From: Opitutia bacterium
Lineage (GTDB): Bacteria > Verrucomicrobiota > Verrucomicrobiia > Opitutales > Opitutaceae
Assembly: GCA_947461205.1 (NCBI GenBank)
Contig: CANHJG010000003.1
Location: 25,689-89,688 of the forward strand
DNA length: 64,000 nucleotides
Direction: 5' to 3'
A model generated the notes under the pieces. The model saw nothing but the letters and a program-made list of their open reading frames with translations. It did not search any database and was not told where the DNA came from. A program made the translations under genes and the position numbers. Each line of letters starts with the position of its first letter. Within the stretch, counting starts at the first letter, position 1. Positions 37,439-46,432 of this stretch are shown piece by piece.

Positions 37439-37891
37439 TAATATTTCCGGGAGGGGCGGTCCGGAGGTGGGGAGGAAAATTTTATAGGTCGGAAGATTTT
37501 TCGATCTCGGAAAAGTCGTCGATCCAGCGAAGCGAGCCCGGTACCTCGTTTTTGCTGCGACACGCGCGCTGGTACGACGCGCACGGGAGCGTATCGGGTG
37601 TTGGCGGGTCGGAGGATGGGTTTGCGCCGGAGCCGTGAGGGCGCTGGCGGGGAGCGTGTCGGGAGGAGCAGCGGTTTCCAACCGCCGGCGGCTTGAATGG
37701 GCGCTGGGGAAAGCGCCCCTCCGGTTCGTCGCGTGGGCCGGCGGTGCGGATTCCGCCGGAAGGCAGAGCGACGAACGCGGCGCGGTGCCCGGGTGCACCT
37801 CCCTCAACCGCACTGAAAAAACAGCGGTAACCGACGGGCGGGGACCCCCGGGCCACTTTCGGGAGGCTTCCAGGGATCGACGGATCGAGTG

Positions 37892-39070
37892 TCAGGGAGC
37901 TTTTTTCTCTTCGGACTTCGCCGGGGTCGGCGCCGGGGGCGCGGGGGGCGGGGCGGGTTCGAAGAGTTCGTCGGACTTTTGCGGGAGGCTCGTAAAGGTA
38001 TAGTCGGAAATCTGGAACGCGCGTTTTTGCATGAGCGCGTTAACGGGGGCGGTGGTGCCGTCGCTATGGGAAATATTCACGAAGACGGGCCCGGCGGGGA
38101 TGGTTTCGAACTCGGGCGTCAGGGGTTTCGCGGGCTCGGCAGGTTTGCCGTCGGCGTCTTTTTTCAGGAGCTCGGCGGCGGTGCCGAGGGCGGCGAGGGC
38201 GGACTGGCCCTCGGCGGGCGGGGCGATGGGTTTGAGTTTTTTCTCCTCAGGCTTCCGCCCGAGCGCGACCTTCAGGACTTTCTGGTCGAAGGTTTCGATT
38301 TTGAAGAGACGTTCGCTGGCTTTGGCGGCGACGGCGTTGGCGTCGGTGAGCTCGTTCGTATCTGAAAAACGGATGCTGGAGAGCGAGCTCAGGAGGGAGG
38401 CGATCTTGTCGGTCTTGAGCTTCTGGCCGTCGGGTGTTTTCTCCGCGGTCCAGGGGTCTTCTTTCTTAGCGCGCGAGACGGTGACGGGGCCGCCTTCGGC
38501 GAAGGGGATCTCAATTTTGGCGACGTCGTCGACCTTGAGGGCGAGGAGTTCGGTGTTGGCCCAGTTTTTGGACTCGGTGTCGAGGTAGGCGCTGAGACTG
38601 GCAAGGAAGGCCTTGGCTTCGGCGCCGTAACGGACGTAGCGACCGCTGCCGGTTTCGGGATTCTTGCCGAGGGTGACGGTCCAGAGCTCTTGGTCGGCGG
38701 CATCGAGCAGGTCGATCTTGGTGTCCTTGAATTCGAGCAGGGCGATACGGGGGGGGCTGCTGGTGACGAGGCGCTCCAGCTTCGCGTCGGTGAGGCTGCT
38801 GATAAAGGTGGCGAGTTTCGAGAAGTCGGCCGGGAAATCGTGATACGTGGCGACCTTCCAGGTGGCGTCGGGCTGACGGACCAGGGTGACGGTTTTGCCC
38901 TGGTCGGTGAGCCGGAGCTTCGCGGCTTTCTCGACGACGGTGCGGTCAACGAGGGGCTGGCCCACGCGGGCGTCGGCCACGGGCGGGGGCGTGGGCCGGG
39001 TCGTGAAGTAGGCGACCGCGGAGAGCGCAGCGAGGACGGCGATGGGGAGGACGATGGATTTGATTTTCAT
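37892..39070 (-). CDS. DUF4340 protein of the gliding-type ABC cluster
   Basis: A 392-residue exported or membrane-anchored protein: a hydrophobic N-terminus (residues 4-24, VLPIAVLAALSAVAYFTT) followed by repeated beta-rich modules (LRLTDQGKTVTLVRQPDATWKV; KVDDVAKIEIPFAEGGPVTVSR) typical of DUF4340. The C-terminus is Pro/Ala/Lys-rich. DUF4340 proteins commonly follow a GldG-like gene and an ABC-2 permease, as here, and are assumed to be a periplasmic part of the same machine. Function unproven. Last gene of the ABC cluster, 106 bases after the GldG-like gene. Confidence 0.85.
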   Translation of the reverse strand: MKIKSIVLPIAVLAALSAVAYFTTRPTPPPVADARVGQPLVDRTVVEKAAKLRLTDQGKTVTLVRQPDATWKVATYHDFPADFSKLATFISSLTDAKLERLVTSSPPRIALLEFKDTKIDLLDAADQELWTVTLGKNPETGSGRYVRYGAEAKAFLASLSAYLDTESKNWANTELLALKVDDVAKIEIPFAEGGPVTVSRAKKEDPWTAEKTPDGQKLKTDKIASLLSSLSSIRFSDTNELTDANAVAAKASERLFKIETFDQKVLKVALGRKPEEKKLKPIAPPAEGQSALAALGTAAELLKKDADGKPAEPAKPLTPEFETIPAGPVFVNISHSDGTTAPVNALMQKRAFQISDYTFTSLPQKSDELFEPAPPPAPPAPTPAKSEEKKAP

Positions 39071-39176
39071 CGGGGATGAAAAAGCTGGGAATTGAGAACG
39101 GGGAGTGGAGAGCGGGAGCGCCGAGGACGGCGGTGAAAAACCGCCGCCCGACCGGGGGCGGATCGGAGACCCGGCC

Positions 39177-41078
39177 TTACTTCTTTCGGCGGCGGTAGAA
39201 CCAGACGCTGAAGGCGCCGACGAGAACGGGCGTGGCGAGGAGGTTCAACGTGAGGAGTTTTTTCTCGAGGCCGTCGATGTCTTCGCGGAGGGCGCGGCGG
39301 ATTTGGCGGCGTTCGCCGTTCATGGCGGCCTGTTGTTTTTGGAAATCCGCAATGGCCTTGGCCATCTCGGGCGTGGCGATGAGGCGGTTGCCTTCCGTTT
39401 TCTTGCCCTGCATCTCGGTGAGTTTCTTGTTCACTTCGGCGAGGCGGGCGTCGAGGGCGGTGAGCTGGGTTTGAAATTTCTTTTGCGCCTCGATTTCCAT
39501 CGCGCGGACGACGGTGAAGGGGCGGATGGAGCTGCCTTTGCCGCGGATGCTGATCAGGTCCTGGGAGCCGCCGAGGAATTCGAGGGTATTGGAGGCGAGC
39601 GAGAGATTATCGTTGTAGGGTTCGACGGCGGTCTGGCCGAAGAAGTTCATCTTGCGGAGGCTGTAGTCGTCGAAGAGCCAGTCGGTGTCGGCGATGACAA
39701 AGAGGGTCGACGTGCCCTTGGATTCGGTGAGGGCGGGGCCGGACGTGGCGGGCGCGGGCGGGGCTGGCGGTTTCGCCGGATCGTCTTTCTTTGGTTCATC
39801 TTTCGGGGCGCCGTCGGGGAAGGCGGTCTTGAACTTGCCGGTGACGAGGGCGGCGATGGTCTTTTTGCCGGAGGGGATGATTTGTTTCGCGATGTCGTCG
39901 GGCTGGGCGAACTGCAGCATCATCGCGGGGATTTCGCCGCCGGCGGCGGAGGTTTCGATGAGGGGCTTGAAGGTGGTGGTGCTGCCGGGTTTCGCGGTGA
40001 GGCTGCCGGACTCGATGAACCAGGCGGTCTTGAGCTGGGCGGTGGGCAGGGCGGTCGCGCTGAAGTTTTCTTTGCGGAGGCTCAGCCACGTGGGCATGCG
40101 GACGACCTGATTGCCCTGGCCGCCGACGGGGAGCGGGTTATCGTTGTCGCCGACGATCGTTTGCGGGTTGTAAGCGATGCCGTAGGCGCCGAGCAGGCCG
40201 GGGAGGTCGCTGGAGACGTTGGGGGTGGGCTGCCCCATCATCTGCTGCTGCGGGTTGGCCTGGCGCTTGAAGTGTTGCGAGGCGGGATCGACGGCGAGGA
40301 AGACGGGTTTGCCGCCGAGGATGAACTGGTCGATGGCGAACTGGAGTTTCGGCGAGACGTTTTGCGGATGGATGATGGCGAGGGATTCAAGGCCGGCGGG
40401 AAGCTCGGTGGCGGAGTCCTCGATCTTGACGAGGGTGAAGGACTGCTCGAGTTCGCTGACGACCATCTGCGACGGCTGCGGCTGGCGGCGCATCATCATC
40501 ATCATTTGCATTTCCTGCGGGCTGGTGCCCTGGAGCGGGAGACTGGTGAGGAGGCCGAGTTTGGGTTTGTTGATCTGCTGGACGCTGTAGACGAGTTTCG
40601 AGAGATCGTATTCGAGGAACTGTTCGCGCTGCGGGGCGAAGGCGGGGATGTTTTTCTGTTGATCGGCCTGGGTGACGACGAGGCCGAAGAAGAACTGTTC
40701 GCCGCCCTGCTGGGAGACTTGGGGCGTGAGGCCGGCGGCGGTGGCTTTTTCCTCGTCGGGGGTATCGGGGCGCGGGGTGATGACGTTGAGGGTGAGCTTG
40801 CCGCGTCCGGCGCGCACGTATTGGCGGAGCATCTCCTGCACGCGGGTGGCGTAGTTTTTATACTGGATGGGGAGGCCGGAGGCGTCCTTGGAGAAGTAAA
40901 GGTCGATGACGACGGGTTCCTCGATCTTGCCGAGCATGGCCTTGGTGCCGGGGGAGAGGGAGTAGATGGAGTCGGCGGTCAAATCGAGGCGTGCGGGAAG
41001 CGACGACGCGAGGTAGTTGACGAGCACGAGGCCGACGAAGAGGAGGACGATGGCGAGGGCTTTGGCGCTGAGTTTCAT
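39177..41078 (-). CDS. GldG-like ABC-associated periplasmic protein
   Basis: A 633-residue protein anchored by an N-terminal helix (residues 7-26) and a C-terminal helix (about 608-628, LLATPVLVGAFSVWFYRRRKK). The large periplasmic part contains the GldG/IFT52-like ABC-accessory domain: LTADSIYSLSPGTKAMLGKI, EEPVVIDLYFSKD, and FAIDQFILGGKPVFLAVDP. A Met-rich stretch (MQMMMMMRR) encoded by ATG repeats lies near residue 195. A coiled-coil segment (about 535-600) precedes the last helix. In flavobacteria GldG works with GldA and GldF in gliding; in other phyla the cluster's role is unclear. Between the permease and the DUF4340 gene. Confidence 0.88.
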   Translation of the reverse strand: MKLSAKALAIVLLFVGLVLVNYLASSLPARLDLTADSIYSLSPGTKAMLGKIEEPVVIDLYFSKDASGLPIQYKNYATRVQEMLRQYVRAGRGKLTLNVITPRPDTPDEEKATAAGLTPQVSQQGGEQFFFGLVVTQADQQKNIPAFAPQREQFLEYDLSKLVYSVQQINKPKLGLLTSLPLQGTSPQEMQMMMMMRRQPQPSQMVVSELEQSFTLVKIEDSATELPAGLESLAIIHPQNVSPKLQFAIDQFILGGKPVFLAVDPASQHFKRQANPQQQMMGQPTPNVSSDLPGLLGAYGIAYNPQTIVGDNDNPLPVGGQGNQVVRMPTWLSLRKENFSATALPTAQLKTAWFIESGSLTAKPGSTTTFKPLIETSAAGGEIPAMMLQFAQPDDIAKQIIPSGKKTIAALVTGKFKTAFPDGAPKDEPKKDDPAKPPAPPAPATSGPALTESKGTSTLFVIADTDWLFDDYSLRKMNFFGQTAVEPYNDNLSLASNTLEFLGGSQDLISIRGKGSSIRPFTVVRAMEIEAQKKFQTQLTALDARLAEVNKKLTEMQGKKTEGNRLIATPEMAKAIADFQKQQAAMNGERRQIRRALREDIDGLEKKLLTLNLLATPVLVGAFSVWFYRRRKK

Positions 41079-41162
41079 GGGGGCGGCGCGGGACGGAAAG
41101 TTGAGAGCTGAGAGCGAAGAGTGGAGAGCGGAGAGATCGGAATCGGCGTTCGGCTGGACCGA

Positions 41163-41885
41163 TCAGCGTTCGAGGGCGACGACGTTGAGGAAGAGCGTGA
41201 AGCCGATCAGGGAGAGGAAGAACACGACGTCCTTGGGATCGACGATGCCCTTGGTGAAGGCGTCGAAATGGGTGATGAAGCTGAAATTGGAGAGGAGGTC
41301 GACGAGCCAGACGGGGAAGATCGAGCCGAGCACTTCGGAGAAAACGCTCCAGCCGAGGAAGAGGAGGGCGAGGCAGGCGACGACGCTGATGACGAAGCTG
41401 ATGACCTGGTTTTTCGTGAGGGCCGAGGTGAGGGAGCAGACGCCGAGGTAGGCGCCGGCCATCAGAATACCGCCGAAGTAGGTGCTGGCGATGACGCCCC
41501 AGTCGGGCGAGCCGAGGTAGGCGACGGTGCCGGCGAGCGGCAGGCTGAGGAGGATCGCGAGCGTGAGGAAGGCCCAGGCGGCGAGGAATTTTCCGAGGAC
41601 GGCCTCGAGGGTCGTGATGGGGAGCGTGAAGAGCAGTTCGACGGTGCCGGTGCGTTTTTCCTCGGACCACAGGCGCATGCCGGCGGCGGGAATCAGGAAG
41701 AGGAACAACCAAGGGTAAAACGTGAAGTAGCCCTGCATCGTGGCCTGGTTGGCTTTAAAGAAGCCTCCGACAAAGAAGGCGAGGCCGATGCTGGCGACGG
41801 AGAAGACGACGAGGAAGACGTAGGCAACCGGCGAGCGGAAGTAACCGAGGAACTCGCGTTTGAAGACGGGGGAAATCTGGGTCAT
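41163..41885 (-). CDS. ABC-2 type permease, GldF-like
   Basis: A 240-residue inner-membrane protein with six helices and the ABC-2 permease pattern: MTQISPVFKREFLGYFRSPVAYVF at the N-terminus, PAAGMRLWSEEKRTGTVELLFTLPI (the conserved coupling region), and helices such as VISFVISVVACLALLFLGW. It is similar in plan to GldF. The ATG at 41885 was chosen; the upstream open frame is low complexity. It lies 84 bases upstream of the GldG-like gene and 109 bases downstream of the ATPase gene, forming with them an ATPase-permease-GldG-DUF4340 set. Confidence 0.9.
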   Translation of the reverse strand: MTQISPVFKREFLGYFRSPVAYVFLVVFSVASIGLAFFVGGFFKANQATMQGYFTFYPWLFLFLIPAAGMRLWSEEKRTGTVELLFTLPITTLEAVLGKFLAAWAFLTLAILLSLPLAGTVAYLGSPDWGVIASTYFGGILMAGAYLGVCSLTSALTKNQVISFVISVVACLALLFLGWSVFSEVLGSIFPVWLVDLLSNFSFITHFDAFTKGIVDPKDVVFFLSLIGFTLFLNVVALER

Positions 41886-41891
41886 GGGACT

Positions 41892-41992
41892 GAAAATTGG
41901 GAAGGTGGGAAATGGGGAAAGTGGGCAATGGGGAGAGCTGGAAGGGTAAGTTTGTTTTTCACTTTTCCACTTTCTCGCTCTCCCAATTTTCC
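41892..41992. repeat. Purine-rich inverted repeat between ABC ATPase and permease genes
   Basis: A purine-rich arm (41892-41925, starting GAAAATTGGGAAGG) and a pyrimidine-rich arm (41960-41992, ending CTCCCAATTTTCC) are imperfectly complementary. They fill most of the 109-base spacer and belong to the same style as the element in the sucB-lpd spacer. Confidence 0.6.
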
Positions 41993-41994
41993 GC

Positions 41995-42717
41995 TTAAAC
42001 GTCCGAGGCGGTGAGGGTACGGAAGATCTCGTCGAGGCGCGCGCCGGGTTTGCGGGCGTGCAGCGATGCGGGGGTTTCGTCGGCGACCACTTTGCCCTGC
42101 GAGATGACAATCACCCGATTGCAGATCGCGTCGACTTCCTCGAGGATGTGGGTCGAAAGGATGACCGCTTTTTCGACCGCCATCGCCTTGATGAGCGAGC
42201 GGACCTCGTTCTTCTGGTTCGGGTCGAGGCCGTCGGTGGGTTCGTCGAGGACGAGCACGCCGGGATCGTGGAGGAGGGCTTGGGCGAAGCCGACGCGTTG
42301 TTTGAACCCCTTGGAGAGGGTTTCGATGGTCTGCTTGCGGACCGGGGTGAGATGGGTGAGGCCGATGGCCCGGTCGACCTGGGCGCGCTTGGCGTCGGTG
42401 GAGCGGAAGCCCCGGACCTCGGCGATGAAGCCAAGGAATTCCTCGACGGTCATCTCGGGATAGGCGGGGGCACTTTCGGGGAGGTAGCCGAGTTTTCGTT
42501 TCACGGCGACGGGATCGACGGTGACGTCGATGCCGTCGACGGTGGCTGTGCCGGCGTCGGGGCGGAGGAAGCCGGTGATCATCTTCATCGTGGTGGACTT
42601 GCCGGCGCCGTTGGGGCCGAGGAAGCCAAGGATGTCACCGCGGTTGACGCGGAATGAGACGCCGTCGACGGCGCGTTTGGGACCGTAGGTTTTTACGAGG
42701 CCTTTGACTTCAATCAT
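41995..42717 (-). CDS. ABC transporter ATPase, GldA-like
   Basis: A 240-residue nucleotide-binding protein: Walker A GPNGAGKSTT (about residues 36-45), signature LSKGFKQRVGFAQAL, Walker B VLVLDEPTDGLDPNQ and switch His in LSTHILEEVDAIC. The LPESAPAYPEMTVEEFL segment is typical of the ABC-2/gliding (GldA, CcmA-like) subgroup. It is the first gene of the minus-strand set with the GldF-like permease, GldG-like protein and DUF4340 protein. What the complex moves, if anything, is not known outside Bacteroidetes gliding. Confidence 0.92.
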   Translation of the reverse strand: MIEVKGLVKTYGPKRAVDGVSFRVNRGDILGFLGPNGAGKSTTMKMITGFLRPDAGTATVDGIDVTVDPVAVKRKLGYLPESAPAYPEMTVEEFLGFIAEVRGFRSTDAKRAQVDRAIGLTHLTPVRKQTIETLSKGFKQRVGFAQALLHDPGVLVLDEPTDGLDPNQKNEVRSLIKAMAVEKAVILSTHILEEVDAICNRVIVISQGKVVADETPASLHARKPGARLDEIFRTLTASDV

Positions 42718-42901
42718 GGGGAAAGAGGGGAGCGGAGCGGGCTGGGAAAGGGGCGTTCGAGGAATGTTCCATGAAGATCGGGCGAAAGAGCGGAAACGAA
42801 AAAATAAAGAGACGCGAAGGCTTCAAGCGGAAATTTCTGAAACAGGAAGGAGGAGGACGGGGCGGGACGGGCGAGGTTGCGAGGTTAAACGGTGCGGCCA
42901 A

Positions 42902-44143
42902 TCAACGCGCGGCGCGGCGGCCGACATCCGGCAGGAAGGCGGTGAGCAGGCCGAGCAGCGGGAGGAAGGCGCAGAGGTGGAAAACAAAGGGAATGCCGGT
43001 GTGGTCGGCGAGGCGGCCGAGCGCGGCCGAGCCAATGCCGCCCATCCCGAAGGCGAAACCGAAGAAGAGCCCCGAGATCAGGCCGACGCGGTTGGGGAGG
43101 AGTTCCTGGGCATAAACGAGGATGGCGGAGAATGCGGAGGCGAGGATGATGCCGATCACGACGGTGAAGACGGCGCACCAAAAAAGATTCGCGTGGGGCA
43201 GAAGGAGGGCGAAAGGGGCGGCGCCGAGAATGGAGACCCAGATGACGGCCTTGCGGCCGATGCGGTCGCCGATGGGACCGCCGATGATGGTGCCGGCGGC
43301 GACGGCGGCGAGGAACAGAAACAGGAGCAGTTGGGCGTGGGGGACGGAGACGTGGAAGGTCTCGATGAGGTAGAACGTGTAGTAGCTCCCGAGGCAGGCC
43401 AGGTAGAAGTATTTGGAGAAAATCAGGACGGCGAGGACGGCGAGGGTGGCGACGATGCGGCGCGGCGAGAGGGCGGGCAGGGCGGTGGCGCGGTGCGCGG
43501 CCGGGTGGAGTTGCAGGTGGGCCAGGTGGTCGCGATACCAGGCGCCGACGCGGGTGAGCACCAGGAAGCCGATGAGCGGAAGAATCGAAAACCAGGCGAT
43601 GTGCGACTGGGAGCGGTGCGCGATGACGAGGGCGGCGAGGAGGGGGCCGAGGGCGCTGCCGGCGTTGCCGCCGACCTGGAAGAGCGATTGGGCGAAACCG
43701 TGGCGGCCGCCGGAGGCGAGGCGGGCGACGCGGGAGGCTTCGGGGTGAAAAATCGAGGAGCCGAAGCCGATGAGCGCGGCGGCGGCCAACACCAGCGTGA
43801 AGGTGTGGGCCACGGCGAGCAGCAGGACTCCGCAGAAGGTGAAAACCATGCCGGCGGCGAGCGAGTAGGGCTGCGGCCGGCGGTCAGTGTAGAGGCCGAC
43901 GAAGGGCTGCAGAATCGAGGCGGTGAGCTGGAAGGCGAGGGTGATGAGGCCGACCTGGGTGAAGCTGATCTGGAGTTCGTCTTTGAGGACCGGATAAAGC
44001 GCGGGGAGGAGCGACTGGATGGTGTCGTTGAGCAGGTGGGCGCCGCTGACGGCGAAAATGACGGGCAGGACGGTGGCCGCCGCCGGGGGCGGGGCGGTCG
44101 CGGGGGTGGCGGGGAGCGGGGCGGCGGTCGCGGGCGAACTCAT
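42902..44143 (-). CDS. Major facilitator transporter, fosmidomycin-resistance-like
   Basis: A 413-residue MFS protein with 12 helices. After an Ala/Pro-rich N-terminus comes VSGAHLLNDTIQSLLPALYPVLKDEL, then FVGLYTDRRPQPYSLAAGM (loop 2-3 motif) and GSSIFHPEASRVARLASGGRHGFAQSLFQVGGNAG, the hallmark of the Fsr (fosmidomycin resistance) group. The central loop (about 200-230) is hydrophilic. Its start overlaps the rlmN stop by 4 bases (ATGA), so the two are co-translated. The exported compound is unknown. Confidence 0.9.
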   Translation of the reverse strand: MSSPATAAPLPATPATAPPPAAATVLPVIFAVSGAHLLNDTIQSLLPALYPVLKDELQISFTQVGLITLAFQLTASILQPFVGLYTDRRPQPYSLAAGMVFTFCGVLLLAVAHTFTLVLAAAALIGFGSSIFHPEASRVARLASGGRHGFAQSLFQVGGNAGSALGPLLAALVIAHRSQSHIAWFSILPLIGFLVLTRVGAWYRDHLAHLQLHPAAHRATALPALSPRRIVATLAVLAVLIFSKYFYLACLGSYYTFYLIETFHVSVPHAQLLLFLFLAAVAAGTIIGGPIGDRIGRKAVIWVSILGAAPFALLLPHANLFWCAVFTVVIGIILASAFSAILVYAQELLPNRVGLISGLFFGFAFGMGGIGSAALGRLADHTGIPFVFHLCAFLPLLGLLTAFLPDVGRRAAR

Positions 44144-45261
44144 GCGCCGCCGACGGGTTGCGTGCGCTCTTTTTCGGTCTTGAGGCGGAGCTGGCCGCAG
44201 GCGGCGTCGATGTCGTGGCCTTTTTCGCGGCGGAGCGTGACGGGGACGCGGGCGGCGCGGAGGACGTCGGCGAAGCGTTCCTGGCGGTTGTTCGACGGAC
44301 GTTTCCAGGGGAGGCCGGCGACCGTGTTGTAGGGGATGAGATTGACGTGCGCGTGGAGGTCGCGGGCGATGTCGCGCAGTTCGCCGGCCTGATCGATGGA
44401 GTCGTTGACGTCTTCGATGAGGATGAATTCGAGGGTGACCATGCGGCCGTGTTTCGCGGTGAACTGTTCGATGGCCGGGATGAGTTTCGCGAGCGGGTAA
44501 GCCTTGTTGACGGGCATGATCTTCTCGCGGACCTCGTCGGTGGCGCCGTGGAGGGAGATGGCGAGCCGGAAGCCGAGCGGTTCGTCGGCGAGTCGCAGGA
44601 TTTTGGGGACGAGGCCGCTGGTGGAAAGCGTGATGCGGCGGGCGCCGACGCCCAGGCCCCACTCGGCGTTGACGATGGTGAGCGCGAGGAGGGTCGCGTC
44701 GTAATTCGCGAGGGGCTCGCCCATGCCCATGACGACGATGTTGTCGAAGGAGGCGAGCTCCATGCGGGCGCGGGGGGTGCGGGCGTCCTCGCGGTAGCAA
44801 ACCTGCAGGAGCTGGGCGACGATTTCGCCGGCGCTGAGGTCGCGTTTGAGGCCGGCGAGTCCGCTGGCGCAGAAGACGCAGCCCATGGCGCAACCGACCT
44901 GGGTGGAGATACAGATGGTTTTGCGGGAGTGCTCGGGGCCGACGCCCTCCTGCGGCACGCGGATGATGACGGTCTCGATGAGGGATTTGTCGCCGAGTTC
45001 GAGGAGCAGTTTGTCGGTGACGTCCTCGGACTGTTTGTTGAAGACGAGGGCGACGGGCATGAGCTCGAAGGTGTCGGCGAGCCAGGTGCGGAGCGGCTTC
45101 GAGAGGTTGGTCATGTCGTCCCAGGTGCGGACGCGTTTTTTGTAGAGCCAGTCGAGGATTTGTTTCGCCCGAAAAGCGGGCTCGCCCGCGTCGCGCAGAC
45201 GCGCGGAGAGGGAGTCGAGAGTTTCGCCGGTGAGCGGCGGCTTGGCGGGCGTGTAGGGCAT
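44140..45261 (-). CDS. rlmN: Dual-specificity RNA methyltransferase RlmN
   Basis: Radical-SAM enzyme that methylates C2 of A2503 in 23S rRNA and A37 of some tRNAs. At 373 residues it has the usual size. The [4Fe-4S] cluster motif is VGCAMGCVFCASG, with Cys124, Cys128 and Cys131. MGMGEPLANYD is the conserved SAM-proximal motif. A Cys near residue 359 (DIDAACGQL) is the expected methyl-carrier partner of a second Cys earlier in the chain (near Cys117). It starts at ATG 45261 (MPYTPAKPPLTG) and is coupled to the MFS gene by a 4-base overlap. Confidence 0.95.
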   Translation of the reverse strand: MPYTPAKPPLTGETLDSLSARLRDAGEPAFRAKQILDWLYKKRVRTWDDMTNLSKPLRTWLADTFELMPVALVFNKQSEDVTDKLLLELGDKSLIETVIIRVPQEGVGPEHSRKTICISTQVGCAMGCVFCASGLAGLKRDLSAGEIVAQLLQVCYREDARTPRARMELASFDNIVVMGMGEPLANYDATLLALTIVNAEWGLGVGARRITLSTSGLVPKILRLADEPLGFRLAISLHGATDEVREKIMPVNKAYPLAKLIPAIEQFTAKHGRMVTLEFILIEDVNDSIDQAGELRDIARDLHAHVNLIPYNTVAGLPWKRPSNNRQERFADVLRAARVPVTLRREKGHDIDAACGQLRLKTEKERTQPVGGA

Positions 45262-45372
45262 GCGAGCGGGGCAGCGTAGGGCGGCGGGCGGGCGGTGCAA
45301 GCGGGGACGCGGAGGCGGGCGGCGAGTTGGTGATTGAAGGCGCCGCGCGAGGAAATAGACGGGAGAGGCCCC

Positions 45373-46401
45373 ATGAAAACCACCGTTGCCCTGTTTGTTG
45401 CCCTGACGCCGTTCTGCCTGTTTGCCGCGGACGATCCGCCGCATCCGTTTGTCGGGATGATCGAGCGGCTGGATCCGGCGTTTGACCGTTTGGTGGCGCC
45501 GGGCACGCAGATCGAGAAGCTCGCGGAGGGCTTTCGCTGGTCGGAAGGGCCGACGTGGTTTGATGGGGGCGTGGTGTTTTCGGATGTGCTCGCCAACACG
45601 GCGTATCGGTGGAAGGCCGGCGCGACGGAAAAATCAACGATCGAAGCAGTCCGCGGGGCGGAGGTGTTTCTGCGGCCGAGCGGACTGATGAAAGCGACGC
45701 CGGGGTTCCGCGAGACGGGCAGCAACGGTCTGACGCGCGATGCGCAGGGCCGGCTGCTCCTCGCGCAGCACGGCGAGCGACAAATCGCGCGGTGGGAAAA
45801 CGGGACGTTTACGACGATCGCCGATCGCTATGAGGGAAAACGGTTCAACAGTCCGAATGACTTGGCGGTGAGGAAGAGCGGAGAGATTTATTTTACCGAT
45901 CCGCCGTATGGGTTGACGAAGGTCGCGGACTCGCCGTTGCGGGAGCTGCCGTATGCGGGGGTGTATCGGGTGGCGACGGACGGCGTGGTCACGCTGTTGA
46001 CGAAAGAGCTGAACTTTCCGAATGGCATCGGGTTTTCGCCCGACGAGCAGACGCTGTATGTCGCAGTGAGCGACGGGAAGGCGCCGCGCGTGATGGCTTA
46101 CGCGGCGAAGGTGGATGGCACGCTCGGCGAGGGGCGGGTGTTCTTCGATGCGCTCCCGCGGCGGAAACCCGGGGTGAAAGGCGGGTGCGATGGATTGAAA
46201 GTCGACCGCGAAGGGAACGTGTGGGCGACGGGTCCGGGCGGCGTGCTGGTGATCTCCCCGGCGGGGAAATTGCTGGGCGTGATCAATACCAACGAGCCGA
46301 ACGGCAACTGCTGCTGGGGCGACGACGGCAGCACGCTCTACATCACGGCGAACTATTTTTTGGTGCGCGTGAAGACGCTGACGAAGGGCGCGGGGTGGTG
46401 A
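45373..46401 (+). CDS. Secreted SMP-30/gluconolactonase-family protein
   Basis: A 342-residue exported protein. A signal peptide covers residues 1-19 (MKTTVALFVALTPFCLFAAD). A six-bladed beta-propeller of the SMP-30/gluconolactonase/LRE family follows: EGFRWSEGPTWFDGGVVFSDVLAN, GSNGLTRDAQGRLLLAQHGERQIARW, RFNSPNDLAVRKSGEIYFTDPPYGL and GGCDGLKVDREGNVWATGPGGV. Conserved Glu, Asn and Asp positions match the divalent-metal site of the family. Probable activity is lactone hydrolysis in the periplasm. It is divergent from rlmN and convergent with the next gene. Confidence 0.9.
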   Translation: MKTTVALFVALTPFCLFAADDPPHPFVGMIERLDPAFDRLVAPGTQIEKLAEGFRWSEGPTWFDGGVVFSDVLANTAYRWKAGATEKSTIEAVRGAEVFLRPSGLMKATPGFRETGSNGLTRDAQGRLLLAQHGERQIARWENGTFTTIADRYEGKRFNSPNDLAVRKSGEIYFTDPPYGLTKVADSPLRELPYAGVYRVATDGVVTLLTKELNFPNGIGFSPDEQTLYVAVSDGKAPRVMAYAAKVDGTLGEGRVFFDALPRRKPGVKGGCDGLKVDREGNVWATGPGGVLVISPAGKLLGVINTNEPNGNCCWGDDGSTLYITANYFLVRVKTLTKGAGW

Positions 46402-46432
46402 AGAGGCGGGGCGCCCGCGCCGGGCGGGGACG

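Larger units (their letters stand above)
37096..37891. other. Gene-free region rich in repeats and hairpins
   Basis: 796 bases with no credible gene between two minus-strand genes. It contains a near-direct repeat (37145-37208 and 37376-37438) and a cluster of palindromes at 37640-37790: GCGGTT/AACCGC at 37671-37685, GGGCGCT/AGCGCCC at 37699-37718, and GTTCGTCGC/GCGACGAAC at 37724-37776. Either intergenic REP-type elements or a structured RNA could explain this. Confidence 0.6.
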
